A stretch of 64,000 nucleotides of DNA, taken from positions 13,304,519 through 13,368,518 of the forward strand of contig JADWOT020000006.1 of NCBI GenBank assembly GCA_036345935.2, in the 5' to 3' direction. Below the pieces are notes generated by a model that saw nothing but the letters and a program-made list of their open reading frames with translations, ran no database searches and had not been told where the DNA came from. A program made the translations under genes and the position numbers. Below are positions 1 through 13,456 of the stretch, in pieces (the stretch's first letter is position 1; each line of letters begins with the position of its first letter). The stretch is from Taenia hydatigena (Eukaryota; Platyhelminthes; Cestoda; Cyclophyllidea; Taeniidae).

Positions 1-1705
1 TGGATATCTCTTGGTTTGGTCTATGAAACTGCAGCACAGTGAAGTCGAAATGCACTGGTGACTAACCCTCCAAAAGAAACCTTAAGAGTTTGTTAAATCA
101 AAAGCACGACTTCGTTTAAAAGTTGAAAAAATGGTGCAGGTGAAGGATTTTCAATGGATTTTGAAAAGGGACATTAACCATTTTTGCTTCTAGAAGTGGG
201 AGCAGTGAAACTTGAGACTTCAAAGGCGTGACAATTTAAAAAAGGATCTGAAGATCACTAACAGCTTGATTTATATGCCATTCGAAGAGAATAATGAGTA
301 TTGGCTGCATTACTAAAAACTTATGCATAAATGCGCGGGTGCAGAAACTGTCAGAATCCCAATCACAGCAGACAAACAGTAAAGATATCATAATTGGGAG
401 CTATTGTACGAAAGGAGTACGGCGCATTCCCACGTATTCCCTAACTAGACTGTTGGAGCACATCATCAATGTGCACCATTCTCACGCACATTCATAATCC
501 CGAATGGCCTCGATTATTAGTACATTTACAGGCTATCTGGTGGTGATGATCAATCAGGAGAAAGTGAACGAGAGTGAGAGTTTCAAAACATTATAAGTGT
601 TCAGCAATTAGGCGTGCGAAAGGAAACCGTGACGAGAACGTCAACTTTTGCTGTAGGCACTTCCAGCAATTACTGACACAATCGCAGAGCAACAGCGCAT
701 AGTCCAAGCACAAACAACCCAAAAAAGAGGGGGTTCAGTAACTATTAAGAAGCATATTTTCAATCGCACAATAATGATACCATTTGCCTGCTCAACTTAT
801 CGTATGCTCCCTTTAAAAGCATGTAAACGGTAAATTATTCAAGTCGAAACGAGATAGGCAAATTGAGTAAATTGGGCGGTAAAGTAAGGCTTTGCTATTA
901 AAAGATGAAACAGTGCTTTGCTTCACAACACTTTGAAATGCGTACACAGAGTGATAAAAGGCGTCAAGCATCTACTGATCACTGCTTCGCCTGCGCATGG
1001 AGTGCCGGGGCGCACAAGTGCTCGGAACAGTATCGCGCGTGATGAAACGAGAGCTAGAAAGCGTCTCAGGGTGCATAAAACATCAAGGACAAAGTGATTT
1101 CAACTGAGATCCACCACAGATCAAAATCATTTAAAATAATGCTAAGATTATTGTGAGCTTATTTCAGGTGGGTGGCTATACCATAGAATAAATCAAATTC
1201 GATTTGCGGACTGATTTAAATAGCATAAATTTATAGCATGCATATTAGCAATACCAGAAAGCTCACTAACATACTTTAGACTATGCTGACTGAAAATTGT
1301 AGGAATATTAGCACGGTGGAGATCGAAAATAACCCTATCAATCAAGCCACTCTCGAATGGGGGAAATTTTTGGTCATTCGAGTTACTGCAAATTTGAGCG
1401 ACAACCAATATTGGCCGAAACTGAAGAATCACCAGTACTGTAAAAACAAGGCGCATCACTTTCGACCAAGTTATAGGGTGTACTACTATTGTAAAAATAG
1501 AGCATCGATTCACTCCGGATGGTTATAGACCTAAAAACTGTTGCAGTGGTAAAGAATACCAACAAATGACACATAACACCGAAACGCAAATATGGGAGGA
1601 TAGATAGCAGGTATCTATTAGTGTTAATTTCATAAATCAGTGTACTCTTTCGATCATCGGAGCACAGTAGTCCGATGATACGGTAGAGAAAGGGGACTAC
1701 CTCAC
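1..1705. other. Probable MON2 intron, no exon recognised
   Basis: After the good donor at the 3' side of the 2022-1706 exon, neither strand shows a stretch matching the next part of MON2 or any other family. The base composition and stop density look intronic. The open frames here are short and low in coding character. Confidence 0.5.
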
Positions 1706-4700
1706 CTGCATGGTTGTAAGCGCAAGGTACCACGAGGAGTCGAGCAGAACGCCGTTCTCTTTGGCCAACTCGAGCAGCGCCTTTGAAACCTGGATGTGTT
1801 TAGCAGTGATAAAAAGCGAAGAAGGTGTTTGGAGGCCATGGGGGCCAGCGGAGGAAGTGATGGCGACGGCGGTCGCGTCCGTAGAGCTACCCCATGACGA
1901 GGGGGCTACCTCAAGGCTAAGGTTCCCCAGACCGTGACTGGTGTTCACCACAATCACTACCGGACTTCGATCAGTGGCCTCGTCCAACGCCTGCTGCTGG
2001 TGGTGCGAGTGTTTAGAGATTTCTGTTAATTAAACAAAATGAAAAATATGAAATCACACTGATCTACGAAAGTCAAAGGTTAAATAGGCGACTGAGAAGG
2101 CCAAAATAGCGCCTGCCTGGTGAGAATAGGTGCCAGTCCAAGAGTGTGTTAAGGGTCAAGGTTCAAAGCAGACTACCACTAAGCAACGGGAATTATGGAA
2201 CAAAATAATGCATACTTCTTGACTTTATGTAACGAAAATTGTTAGGAACAATGGTTCTTAATGTTTCAGGAAACTTCACGATAAGGTGTTCCAATGGCAT
2301 TGCTCACTGGCTGCAAATAATATAAAACAGGAAGCATTAACATGGCTGATTATTTACAAGAATTTTAGCCGATTTATGCTGGATTTCAGGAATGGTACTT
2401 ATACTTCCTTTTTGATACAAAAAACATCATGAATAGGATAATAAACACACACACACACACATTCAGGAGGTCCGCTAATGGATGGAGAAGCAATGGTAAG
2501 CAAATTTTTCACTTTCCGAAAAGTAGTTAGACCTTAACGACAGTAACTTCGGAAATCAAGTCTCTGTTTCAGGCCATTTTAGATAGAAAGCGCAAATGAG
2601 ATTAAAAAGATGGTAGAAGGCACAAATAACTCTTCGGCAACAATAAGCTCAAGACAGATAATTCTTATGAAAGAAAACGACTGCAGTTACTGGCAAAGCA
2701 GAAGGTAAGCTTCCTCTTAGGTTTTATCAATTGACTACTGGAAATGGCAGCAGCACAAATTCCACAATACAGAAATTTGAAGCATGGTGGTAAAGCGCAT
2801 TGCTTCGTTACGCTTACACGTGAGTACAATTCAATTAATCAGCAGAAAAGTCATACCACAGACAGCATTCACGTCAGTCTTCCGTTTAAAAAATTAGTTT
2901 GAGAACTGGGCCGAATCCGCTCATATTGAATAAGCACATAATGAAACACATAGTCGACAGTTTGAACGGTGACTTAAGCTATAGGATTCGCAATAATGGC
3001 ATAACGTTAAGCACAAATCGCCCAAAGAGCGCCAATGCCAAAAATAGAGGCACACTTTGCAGGACATTGCTGGATAATACTAGGCTACTGTGCTATTTGA
3101 AAAAAACTTCGAAAGATAGGCTCTTTTGAGTCATACTTTAAGGGTATCAGACAACGCCTACACAGGAGACGAGTAAATCAGTAGGAAAGATATGAAAGCA
3201 ACGGAACTGAATTTTTCCTTTGACCAATTAAGAAAGCTTGCTCTATAGGTAAGAATGTAAAGCTTTTTTTTCGGATCAGATATAGGGAGACTACAGGAAA
3301 GTGCAGCTGGAGCCAAAATAAGTACATGCACCCGTTTCAAAAACCGAAGTATGCGATTTGAACAGAATAAGGAAATGAGATCGCTACAGACAAGAAAACC
3401 ACCAACACAAATGAGAGATCAGCAGACATTGTACAAATTTCTCAACAAAACGAAGGGCAACCTTTTATAACAACTATTACATCATGTGAGAAATTGGTAA
3501 TTTTTGAGAAAGTACCCTTGAGAACATTAGAGGCGGAAAAGAATCGATGCGGCACTAAAAGGACACAATATTCAAACCATCGTACCAACGCAAACTAAAA
3601 GTTCAAAAGCGGAGGGCGCCATCACTTTCAGCAAGCTGTTATAAAAACCATGGAATGCATTTTATACGTTCCAACAAATGTATTTCAATTCGAAAAAAAA
3701 AACTTAACGGCCGCAAACTAATGCAATAATAATCAAACAATTTCGAGTTGAACAGATATTTCCCAAAGGCAGCAAGACAGCTTCAGAAAATTAGATTGTC
3801 TCTTCCAGACTTAAAACAGACATCTGCACAAATCTGTTCCAAAATCCCCAAAACGTAATGCTTTCAAGGCGGGCAACAAATTCAGCTAATGTTAGTGAGA
3901 AATAGATTGAAAATGCAATCCTTCCAACGGGTGCCTCGCGTTGAGGTTGCTGGTAGTTTCATAGTGCAAATTAATGAGTATCTGTAATTGGACGCTAATG
4001 TAGAGGAATCAGCACAAAGGTTTCTCGCTATATTTTGGAAGAAAGCAGAACGAGTCGGTTACACCGACTCCGCATGTAAGCAAAAAAGGTTATTTTCACT
4101 GAAAAAATGTAGTTATTTTTAGTTGTTCACAATTACAAGCTACAAAACACAACAGCTGCTTGCACACTCCATATGGTTCCATGGGTCCTGCCAGGTGGCA
4201 AATATTTCACCTATCACAGAGCCAAGAAAGTTGCCTCCGAAGTCAAAGGCAATCAGAAAGCGCATGAATCAGCGCAAAACATTTGAAGCACGTTATTGAG
4301 AGTCCCCCATGTTGTACTACATAATCACATAATATGTGATGGTTACCTGATTTCCATTACGAAATAAGAGGAAAGAAAAACACACTATGTACTAACGTCA
4401 ATGCTAAGAAAAGTGGAAATAGAAAATGTTGAGGAAATCTAATATGACTGGCGTACACTCAGAATAATATTTTCAATTGGGTTTAATAAGAAGCTACATC
4501 CTCGAACAAAATGCGACATGAGCTTACAAACCTCGAGCCTTCAAAATTAATGAATTACCATCAATAACTTAATAGGAATTGTTTGAAAGAGTAAGAAATC
4601 AGCAAGGTTATATGGATTAAAATGAAAGCCTTCGTGATTTCATCAGCTAAGAGAAGGGTAAACCTTCAATTTTGGGACAAACATCTGCGAATCTAGACGC

Positions 4701-7700
4701 GTGGCTAGAAGTGGACAGGGAATATGTAGGTCTGCTTCACAACCAAATTCGATCTCAAACCAAAATAAGGAGAAAAAAGGCGTTCTCAAAAAGGTACAAA
4801 ACTTCACAAAATTTTCCGATTTATGGACGAATTATTAGAACTATTGAAAAAAGAATCTCGAAAAGTATTACAGATTTGTGACATGCAATAGAGCCAACAA
4901 AGTCCTACTTAAAATAGCTTAAGTAGCGCAGAACATATCAAATAACTCACGTTTCTCCGAGAGGACGAAGAGTGAGGGCAGGGCAAACTTGCAAATAGCG
5001 GCGACAAACGCTTCGCGAGCATCTACAATGCCACACTGACTGCTAAGCACGATCATGACGCTTTCAGCCAAAAGCAAGGAGTCGGTGAGTTTTTCGTCAG
5101 CACTGAAAAGCAGCAGAAGGTTCTAATGTAATTATGCGTTCATTTAGCATCAATTTAAAGCAGGGATAATAATTATAGCCACAACAATCAATAATTTTCG
5201 ACCAAAAGTGAGTTGAGCACCGGGGTATATTCGTACTTACCAAGCTTCGAGCAGCAGAGAAAGGGCGGGTAGCAATGCAGTCCAAGAAATTTTTAGCATT
5301 TCAAATTCGATTGGAGGTTTATCTGCAGAAACACTTTCTCTTGATGATCTTGCCTGCTGAATCAAATGCTGAAGGGACCAAACAAACTGTAGTAGACAGC
5401 TGATGGTCAGCCGAAGTGAATAGCCCTCTGGAAGAAATGGTGCTTCGAATTTGTCTAAAACCTCCAGTCTGTAATTTTTAAGGTAATATTAGAAAGATCA
5501 AAATAAATTATCTCGACAGGACTTACAGAGCAAACTTTTGTGCGTCGGCGATTACATGGCTAAATCCCCTGTACAAGAATGAGGGTTTCGGTGGAAGTTG
5601 GTGTCCAGAAGATGCACCCAAAAGAGTTGTTGTAGGCTCTGGATCTAAAGAGTAAAAAAACGTGTGACACATAAATAAAAACAAACCCCTTTGTAAATGA
5701 AAGCTAGTAAGTACAACCGCAAGGACTGCTAGTGGTTTTATAGGTATATTAAACCCATTTGGAAATAGGATAACTGCACAAAGGAAGGATTGATCAACCT
5801 ACGGGAGGCGTGCGGTGTCAGAAGGGTTGATTGGACAAAACTACCCACAGTACTGACAAGACCGAAGAAAACCCGAGAGGGTGGATCCATCATATCGAAG
5901 GTGGAGCATATTTTCCTATTCCAAAATTTAATTTAGAAGGAAAGCATGGCTGAGAGAATACGAGTTTTTATGCTGTGCAGAAAGTTCAACTCATTCAGCT
6001 AAACAGTGTATAGAGGGGCTGAAGTCATGAATAAAATTTGTCGAATAGCCGTAGAAGCATAAAAATGAAAGGCCATCGTAACAAATAGTAACATTGTAGG
6101 AGCGTTAGCAGAGAAAAGATCTTCTGGGTCCAAGAATCATGAAGCATTGTTTGTATCGCTTAGGATAATTTTAAGCCTAATTTGCGACTCTAGTGAAGAG
6201 AGCTCACATTGGCGAATGGTGAAACAATACTTACACAAGTAAGTCTACTTGTGAGATTATCTTGTGCATAACCTCCAAGGCAAGAGCTCGGCGCCAGGTA
6301 CTTTGTTCATTTTCAACAATCCGCAATGTCGTTGATATCAACATCTCACACTCTGTTTTCTGGGGACAGAGGAAGACAGAAACAATTGCTGTTTATGTAA
6401 AATTACACAAATTTAGTTTAGTAAGCATTATCAACCTAGGAACAGGTGTATTGAGGTAACAATAAAACCAGATCCTATGTTTGTCTCTTCATTTGCAATG
6501 AAAGAACCTTTTCTCGGTTACTTAAATTCCAGTAATCAACACCATTTGCAAACAATATGCATGAGGGTCACAAATAACAAAGCAAACTTTAAAAGAATGC
6601 TCAAAATCCGTTTACTATGTTTCAAACAGCAGCACATAGGATGAAGTTACCAAATTTAGGTCAGGAAAAAAGAACAGCCTGCATATAACGGCTTTCGCAA
6701 TCAGCGGTAATATGCATTGTTGGCAGTGAATTACCGTCTCAAGTGCGCAAGAACCGAGAAGTATGCGATTTATTGACACAAGGGGCATAATGTGCTGGTT
6801 TGACCACTCGACGAACGTAGCAATCAAATACGTCGAATCCAGTAAAAATGCAATTAAACTTCATGCATGGAAATCAATGGGCACAGTATTCATTAGAAGG
6901 CGCAAGACCGCCTTACCCTTTTCGAGTGGCACAAATAATAGAGAGGCTGGTAAACACAAAAGGGATGAGCTTACAAGACAATCAAAGTAATTTGAGCAGA
7001 GGAGATTGATGATGCGGTTAAGACGGACGTTGATACCGAAATCCGAGGATCCGACGTAGGTGTTGCCACCGCTACCACTGCCAAATGCATCGCTGCTGCC
7101 GTCTCGCGACGCGCTTTTCTGCCCGTCCGCGGTCAGACCAGAGGCCATCAACTTGATTATCAGTGGGCACACTCGTTCCTTCAACAGGTAGTGGAACTCC
7201 TTCGCCTAGGTTACAAATGCAGACAACTCCACACGAAGACCGTCAGTTTCTGGGATTATGCTACGACAATTTTCCGATAAAAATGAATGAGACATTGACT
7301 GTTTACAAAAAATACAAACTCGGTATGCGGCCTGGTGACTTTGCTTCAGAGATAGATGCGTCTTTATGGGACATTACGAATGGCAGATTGATCGCCTCCA
7401 ATAGAAAACGGCGAAAAACGGTTGCTTCGGGAATGAAAATTCGCTGGTGAAAAATAATGAGGAATAGAAGCAACAGCATTTAGAGGCTTACGAACCCTCT
7501 ATCAGATGAGTCTACAGATTACAGGTGAAGAATATTTGCTAAATGATCCAAAATAGTAATTAAGAATTCATTCCTACATAAGTTGTAGAGGAAGATGGTA
7601 AACTACCTTTGCAAAGAGGCTGCAGTAGTTAAGGAGGACCGATTCTATCAACTCCAAGCCCAAGAGAGGAGAGATGGACTCGATGCCCTGCAACCAGTGG

Positions 7701-10575
7701 GGAATTTCACCGGACGTCAGAAGGCAGAGGTCCTGAGGAAAAAGTAAACAACTTCGTTGCTCGACTCAACTACTTTACAATATTAAAGAAAGTGACACGT
7801 GAGATACCTTGGCATAAAGTTCACTTATCAATTTTCTGTAAAAGCGCAACTCACATGAGAAGACAAATGGGAAGCAGAAATTAAAGGTCATGTACAAAGA
7901 CATCAAACAAAATAAGCAATAAAATGTGTGAGCCATTAGTTAAACCACAAACTATCCTGCTATAACCATGCATACAATGAAACTTCGATAATGTAAAACG
8001 TGAATTTATTTCAACGCTAATTTAAAAAAAGTTGGATCCCACTTATATTCCTATATTGGACGCCGAAAAATACAATTTGATTTTGTAATGGTTGCAGGAC
8101 AAAAGGCTTTCAATTCATGAGAAAATATTACGCAGGACGAAATGAAGTTTGTACTAAATTATCAGCAAGGGCGGGGCATCGTTAAATTGCACCTTTCCCA
8201 CAAATAAGGGCTAGTATGACTACAACTTGACACATAAACGAGAATGTAGTGCGGAAATGCATTCTTTATCAAAAGGTCGCAAAAGTAACACAGGATTCCC
8301 ATGATCTAAACAATTATCCTTTTAATTAGGTGATGTCAAATAATACTATTCGCTTTTAAAATTTCAGGATTATGCCTTTGGAATTACATCGTAAGAACAA
8401 TATAATGGCTTTGACAGTTTCCAGAACACTAAAAAGGTAAACACTAACACCAGACACCAAAGGGCTGCAGTTATCAGAAGCCCAAGGGGCACCTAACGAA
8501 ACGCGCGATTCTCACATTAAAAACGGCAGCAAGAAGAATCAGAGGGAGTGAAGGTCAATCGCCCTTTGGCGACTGAAGTGAACGCCCTCAAATAAGTTAG
8601 ACGCCTAGATGGGTGGGTTTACGCTGTGCTAGCTAGACGCGATTGGTGCTGAAACATGTTACCCGAAAATCACCGTTCAAACTTTTTGGTTACAGAAGGG
8701 GAAGCCTCACAGAAGGATATAACGGCGGCTTTACCTAGACCCTTCTAAATTTATGCACTAGGAGACTTAAAACTGCATTACTTCTGCATCGAACTTCCTC
8801 AATGTTAAGTCTTAAATGAGTGGTAGGCAAAAAAGTTAAATCGCATTTCTTCCCTAGAGTAGATCCAATTTCTCCCACACCAAAGAAAGGGGTTCCGGAA
8901 TGTAGGTGGAATTCAATTGACGAAGTAAAGCAACGAGGCTATAAATGAAGCTTATTAGTTCCAAGGAAACAAAGTGACAGCAATACATAGAAAAACTTGG
9001 CAACAAGGTATGAATGTTCACCGGGTTAATAGCTGTGCCCAAGAAACAGAACTGATGAAGAATGTGTCTAGTAATAAAAGCTATGCGAAAGAGGACAAGG
9101 ATGATACGCATCTTTTCAAGAACAGATCGATTTGATTAACCCAACTCTTGAAACTTTAAAATATTTCAACTGCTTTCGAAAAAGGGTAAGATTTGTGGCA
9201 TAAGGTCTGAAATCTATAGGATAATGGCATATTCATTGCACATAAATCGCCTCATAAAACAAAAAATTTACAAGTTTTGGGAATGCAGAAAAGATCATTT
9301 AGCAAAGTAAAACATTAAAATTCAGAAAAGCGCGTAGAGACATTGAAAAACAAAGTGGTAAAAAGTGCTTACTTGAAACAAGAAGAAGGCGCTTTTTGAC
9401 GCAGGGGTGAATCTAAACGTCTCCATCTTCTCTTCGCCTTATAAAACGAAATGAAAGTTCATTTTCGAACCACTTATGGAGCAAAGATAAAATTAATAAT
9501 TTCCTGGATTTTTAAATTAGGAGAGAACTATAAAAGCATAGATGGACGCGAAAAATATCCGTGTATTCGAAGTGTAGTGAGTACCAGACAAACAACCAAT
9601 CAATCGAACTTGAGTTATTGCACGTAGCATTGTAAATATAAATGAACTGTAATGGAATTAACACAATCAAAAGCCACCTTGGACATTTTCGTAAGCTGAG
9701 GAAGGTAAGCCATCTCTGCTAATCTGATCGAAAACAGCACCAGTGCATTGACGAATCGCAGCAGCCGCTGTATTCACCACGGCGCTTGTTTTGCTATTGT
9801 GCAACCGCAGGCATATTCCCAATGCCTAGTACACCAAAAATCAGGCTGATAAATGTATTTCAAGAAGGCGCTTGATGCATAACAAGGCAGAAAGGCAGCT
9901 ACACATCAATGCATGAATTATAATCGCAAAAGAGTGAATCAGAATGTTGGTAAAGGTCGCCAAAGCAACAGAAATAAATCTTGGAGAAGCAAGTAATTGC
10001 ATTACTCAAATATGAACACCACAAAACGCTTTAGGAATTCAAACGAACCCATGACAAAGATGTGTCCGGTAATGTATGATTTGTTGTGACAAGAAGAATA
10101 GTCGTCTGTAACAACTTAAGTTCTTCAATTTCTGCATCCACCAAAGTGATTACAACCTTCAGCAACGACTCAACAGAGGACTTAAACAGAAAGAAACCTA
10201 AACATTCAACGTACTTCTGTCAACACTTGGGACGTAATCAAACGCTGCAGGGCCGTTAAACAAATATTAACCAATTTAGGTTGGCCAGTTTCGCAACCTT
10301 TAATGAAAGGATTGACGAGTCCCACGTTGTTTTCAAGCAAATCTATTAATGATCACATTAGGACGGGAGGCCTACAACTCCTAATATCGTCATTTTTATT
10401 CATTAACTCCTTCAAACGCTTCATTTGAGCCTCAGCACTCTAAAGCGTTAGGCACATTTATTATCTAACTCACATCTTTTATCGGTACATATTTCCTTTT
10501 CGTTTCATTCACGACATTTCGAAGATCCTGCTGCAAACGCTCAACAAGCTGAATTAGGTTTAGAACATCGGGCAT
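1706..10575 (-). CDS. MON2: MON2 homologue, N-terminal half (continues beyond the left edge)
   Basis: MON2 is a large Arf-GEF-like scaffold (HUS/DCB domains) on the trans-Golgi and endosomes that works with DOP1 in endosome-to-Golgi retrieval. Fourteen exons on the minus strand join in phase: 10575-10474 (start ATG, MPDVLNLIQLVERLQQDLR), 10439-10376, 10342-10215, 10180-10049, 9825-9678, 9437-9373, 7731-7607, 7205-6975, 6359-6235, 5915-5803, 5644-5527, 5468-5241, 5102-4951 and 2022-1706. Diagnostic family stretches are IEELKLLQTTILLVTTN, ALGICLRLHNSKTSAVVNTA, SPLLGLELIESVL, LKERVCPLIIKL, KTECEMLISTTLRIVEN, and AKHIQVSKALLELAKENG followed by LDSSWYLALTTMQ. This covers roughly the first third to half of a protein normally about 1,700 residues long. 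The first three introns are 33-34 nt, the later ones reach 2.9 kb (2023-4950), and no further exon is recognisable below 1706. The 10048 donor (GTTCGT) is weak and chosen by phase. I am very sure of the family. Confidence 0.93.
2446..2461. repeat. (AC)n microsatellite in MON2 intron
   Basis: A run of about eight AC dinucleotides inside the 2.9-kb intron between the last two visible MON2 exons. No function is implied. Confidence 0.8.
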
Positions 10576-11116
10576 CTTGCCACAGCAAAATTGGCAATCA
10601 CCCCCTCAATTGAGGTACTTTTAATGAACAATAACACAAAAAATTAACACCTCAGGTACTTATACCTGGCGGTGTTGTAAAAGTGAAGATAAACGCTTCC
10701 GTGACGAAAATAAGATAGCCAAAAAGGTGAAATTACTGATTCACGTCTTATAAATGTGCGCAAAAAATGCCAGCATTATTGTTTTTTACACGCTTGACGT
10801 AGTTGATGTATGCATGAACGTTAATAAGCTCTTCTGGCTTGATGGCGTAAGAAGCCCAAGCATTGCTGGAGATTGTTCACCAATGCTACAGCCGTAAGGC
10901 CGCACTGTCAAACGTAAACTTGCTCTGCAGTTACCGATGTGTCCATGTTGTTAAACATAGAGTTAAGCAAGCCTCAAATAACACTTGGAGCAGATATTTT
11001 GCCAAAATGTTTAAAAAAAATTAAAGACACTTGTGCAACCAACATATAAAGAGCGTAAATTCAGGCATTTTTTAACTTTTGATTTTATGTCTGTTTTCTA
11101 TATTCAAAAATCCAGG
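10576..11116. other. Upstream flank of MON2 with no gene seen
   Basis: AT-rich sequence between the MON2 start codon and an LTR fragment. It should hold the MON2 promoter and 5' UTR, but no motif stands out. No coding exon is recognised on either strand. Confidence 0.5.
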
Positions 11117-11313
11117 TGTAGTTCTTTGTTTGTTTAAACCACATGTTTTGCGTCAGGGTCACAGAGGTGACCATGCTGTTCTAGCCGCGTAGGCTGTCCT
11201 TTGGGCCGTGCCAACGGCTTATTTCCTTCTGTCCGTTGAACATATTTATGCATATATTCTAGCCTATTATTCTGCCTTCTTTTGCCTTCGAGGGAGCCTT
11301 GGGGCGCTAAACT
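11117..11313 (+). mobile_element. Solo LTR of the TGTAGT...CTACA family (plus orientation)
   Basis: This copy begins TGTAGTTCTTTGTTTG and ends near GGAGCCTTGGGGCGCTA. It has the same order of blocks as the copies at 13271, 21660, 22364, 53449 and 53994, which lie in the opposite orientation. No primer-binding site or internal region is attached here, so I read it as a solo LTR or fragment. The right edge is uncertain by several bases because the terminal CTACA is mutated. Confidence 0.7.
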
Positions 11314-11700
11314 TGGTTCATAACTCCGATGAGGTTTATGTGCATCCATTCACTTCTGGCCATTCCTGAGGCAGTGCGAATCCATAGCATTGCGGCGAAA
11401 CGTCTGTCTGATGTATTAAAGAGATGAGGCCACTGGCATGGTGCGACGTCAAATAAACCCCTATCTCTTCTGTGACATCGGCCATGCATCCGCGTCTGAA
11501 TGCCGACACGCATTCGGGCATAATTCTTCGGGAGGCGGTTTTGCTCTTTTATTTCTTGCCTTGGTCTGTAGTTGTAAAATAGCACCGTATTTTAAGGGGT
11601 CTTTACTTTTGAGGCATTAAATGCTACCATGTCAGGGGTCTCATACGCGGCGGCAATTGGGATTTTAGGCATGCTACGTGTGATGCTTATGTTCTTTGGA

Positions 11701-11903
11701 TGTGCTATGTAGGCAGGAGGCGGGGCGACAATTTTCTGGACCTGGTCGCGGAGCGGTGTGGTGACTTCCGGCAGTGTGATGTATTTCCGTCCTGAACTTT
11801 TATAAGATCCCTTTGTACCCTCTCACCCACAATAAAGATGTCCAAGCGTGTTCAGACTTCTAATAGCAAGGGCGGAAAGAGGGAAGAGGGCGAAACCTCT
11901 ACA
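11701..11903 (+). repeat. Left LTR of the gypsy-like remnant
   Basis: TG...CA-ended terminal repeat of about 203 bp, paired with 12836-13019. A primer-site-like TGGTGGTAGCG follows one base after its end. Confidence 0.65.
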
Positions 11904-11992
11904 CTGGTGGTAGCGTTGGCTGACCTTCTCTATCCCAAGAAGGGAATTAACTTGGAGAATTAGATGAGAACTGTGAGGTTTAGCACTCACTC

Positions 11993-12247
11993 GTGCTCCT
12001 CCTCCGAGCTCTTCTGCAAGAGCTTTCCTCAGTAGCATTTGAGGCCGGAGTCTCACCTGACTCCGGTCTTGACCAGTGCTGTGAGGGCGGTCGCTGGCTA
12101 GGGAGTTCTCTCGCCGCGATCAAAAGCGAGGCGAAAACGGTGAGGAGTACGCTGGCGTCCTGCAAATTCAAGGTGAAAAGTTGGTTGGCCGTTCAATTCA
12201 AAGCTGGAGTCTGGCCGCCGACCGTCGCGGCGAAGCTCCGCGCCTAG
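11993..12247 (+). pseudogene. Open frame in gag position of the gypsy remnant
   Basis: An 84-codon frame rich in Leu, Ala and Ser lies between the primer-site-like sequence and the integrase scrap, where gag would start. It has no zinc knuckle or recognisable capsid motif. The gag assignment is by position only, and the frame may be meaningless. Confidence 0.25.
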
Positions 12248-12412
12248 AAAACCAACGATCTCAGCCAGTTGGTCGAGGCAGCGACTAGGAGGCGCCAGGG
12301 ATTCCTCCTGACATCTCTGTTCATATGGCCAACCGCCGACCGAATCCTACATGTCCGCGTTGGACTTTGTCGCGCTGTATCTCAGAAGCAGGTGAACCGC
12401 ACTATTCCATAT

Positions 12413-12743
12413 CCTGCCTACAGGGCTTCCGGGCGAACGAGTGGGTATAGACATTATGGGTCCTCTACCACTTACCAAGAAGGAAAACCGATATATCCTG
12501 GTTATGGTTGACTACTTCACGAAAGTAGCCGAAGCAGAACCCATGAATTCGCAAGCCGCCGAGACCGCCGTGGCAACATTCTTCAATCGTTGGATGTGTC
12601 AACACGGAGTGTCCGAATCAGTCCATAGCGATCAAGGTCCCAATTTCGAAAGCCGACTCCTTGCTGAACTATGTAGGTCCCTTGGAATCGAAAAGACGCG
12701 CACGACACCTGGGCATCCTCAGGGCAAAACAAGTAGAAAAATC
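12413..12743 (+). pseudogene. Retroviral-type integrase core fragment (gypsy pol)
   Basis: In plus frame the fragment reads RVGIDIMGPLPLTKKENRY, VMVDYFTKVAEAEPM, VHSDQGPNFES and TTPGHPQGK. These match the rve integrase core of Ty3/gypsy elements. The first catalytic Asp (in GIDIMGP) and the second (in HSDQG) are present. The sequence breaks off right after GHPQGK, before the third catalytic residue, Glu, and runs into a stop about ten codons later. There is no reverse transcriptase upstream. This is a pol relic, not a functional gene. Confidence 0.85.
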
Positions 12744-12835
12744 CACCCGGTGGTTTAATTAAAGCGAGCCAATGACAGTAACGCCGAGGATGGGGCTCCA
12801 AAGACGAGAAGGCTGTGCAATACTTGTTTTTTAAA

Positions 12836-13019
12836 TGTGCCATGTAGGTCAGAGGCGGGACGACAATTTTTTTACTCCCAAGAGTGTGATATATTCCCGT
12901 CCTGAACTCTCTCACAAGATCCCCCCGTGCCCTCTGTCTCACCCATAATAAAGATGTCGAAGCGTGTTCAAGCTTCTAGTGGCAAGGGCTAAAAGCGGGA
13001 AGAGGATAAATCCTCTGCA
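12836..13019 (+). repeat. Right LTR of the gypsy-like remnant
   Basis: About 184 bp, related to 11701-11903 along its length but lacking a short internal block. No clean polypurine tract precedes it. Confidence 0.65.
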
Positions 13020-13270
13020 CTAGGTGCCCCCAGGTAAATGTTTGTTTATGTGGTGGAGAGGTGGTGCTTATGCTCTCTAGTCTTGCAATGCCCAAGGTGA
13101 TGCGATTTCAATTCACTTGTCGTTAAATACTCAAAGAAACCATACCCATGAAACTTGATACTTTAGTCCTTTAAATTTGAAGTGTACTTATTATGCTGAT
13201 TGATGGGTTAGCCATTATAACTGAGACCACCTGTCTGATGCTTTTGTGTACAATGGCATTGCCAACATTA

Positions 13271-13456
13271 TATAGCGTCCCGAGGCTCCCTCGAAGGCAA
13301 AAGAAGGCAGAATGCTAGGATAGAATATATATATTCAACGGACAGAGGGAAACAAGCTGCTGGCATGGCCCGGAGGCCAGCCCACGCAGCTAGGGCAGTA
13401 CGGCCTCCTCTGTGTCCTTCACCAAAACCGGTACTTCCAACAAACAAGGTACTACA
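13271..13456 (-). mobile_element. Solo LTR of the TGTAGT...CTACA family with 4-bp target duplication
   Basis: About 186 bp in minus orientation relative to the element. The plus strand reads TATAGCGTCCCGAGGCTCCC at the left and ends GGTACTACA at the right. ATTA directly flanks both sides (13267-13270 and 13457-13460), which fits a 4-bp target-site duplication. The TG terminus has decayed to TA. No internal region is attached, so it is best read as a solo LTR left by LTR-LTR recombination. Confidence 0.75.

Larger units (their letters stand above)
11701..13019 (+). mobile_element. Decayed, internally deleted Ty3/gypsy LTR retrotransposon
   Basis: Two related LTRs enclose about 0.93 kb. The left LTR (11701-11903) starts TGTGCTATGTAGG and ends in CTACA; the right LTR (12836-13019) starts TGTGCCATGTAGG and ends in CTGCA. 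Both contain a polyadenylation-like AATAAAGATGT block. The right copy lacks about 20-30 bases present in the left. Just inside the left LTR lies TGGTGGTAGCG, which matches all but one base of a primer-binding site for a leucine tRNA. The only recognisable pol remnant is an integrase core. Gag, protease and reverse transcriptase are not recognisable, so the copy is dead. Confidence 0.75.

Noticed and set aside
1193..1513. 106-codon minus-strand frame near the left edge
   Set aside because: It does not match the next part of MON2 and lacks splice sites in the right phase, so it is most likely intron.
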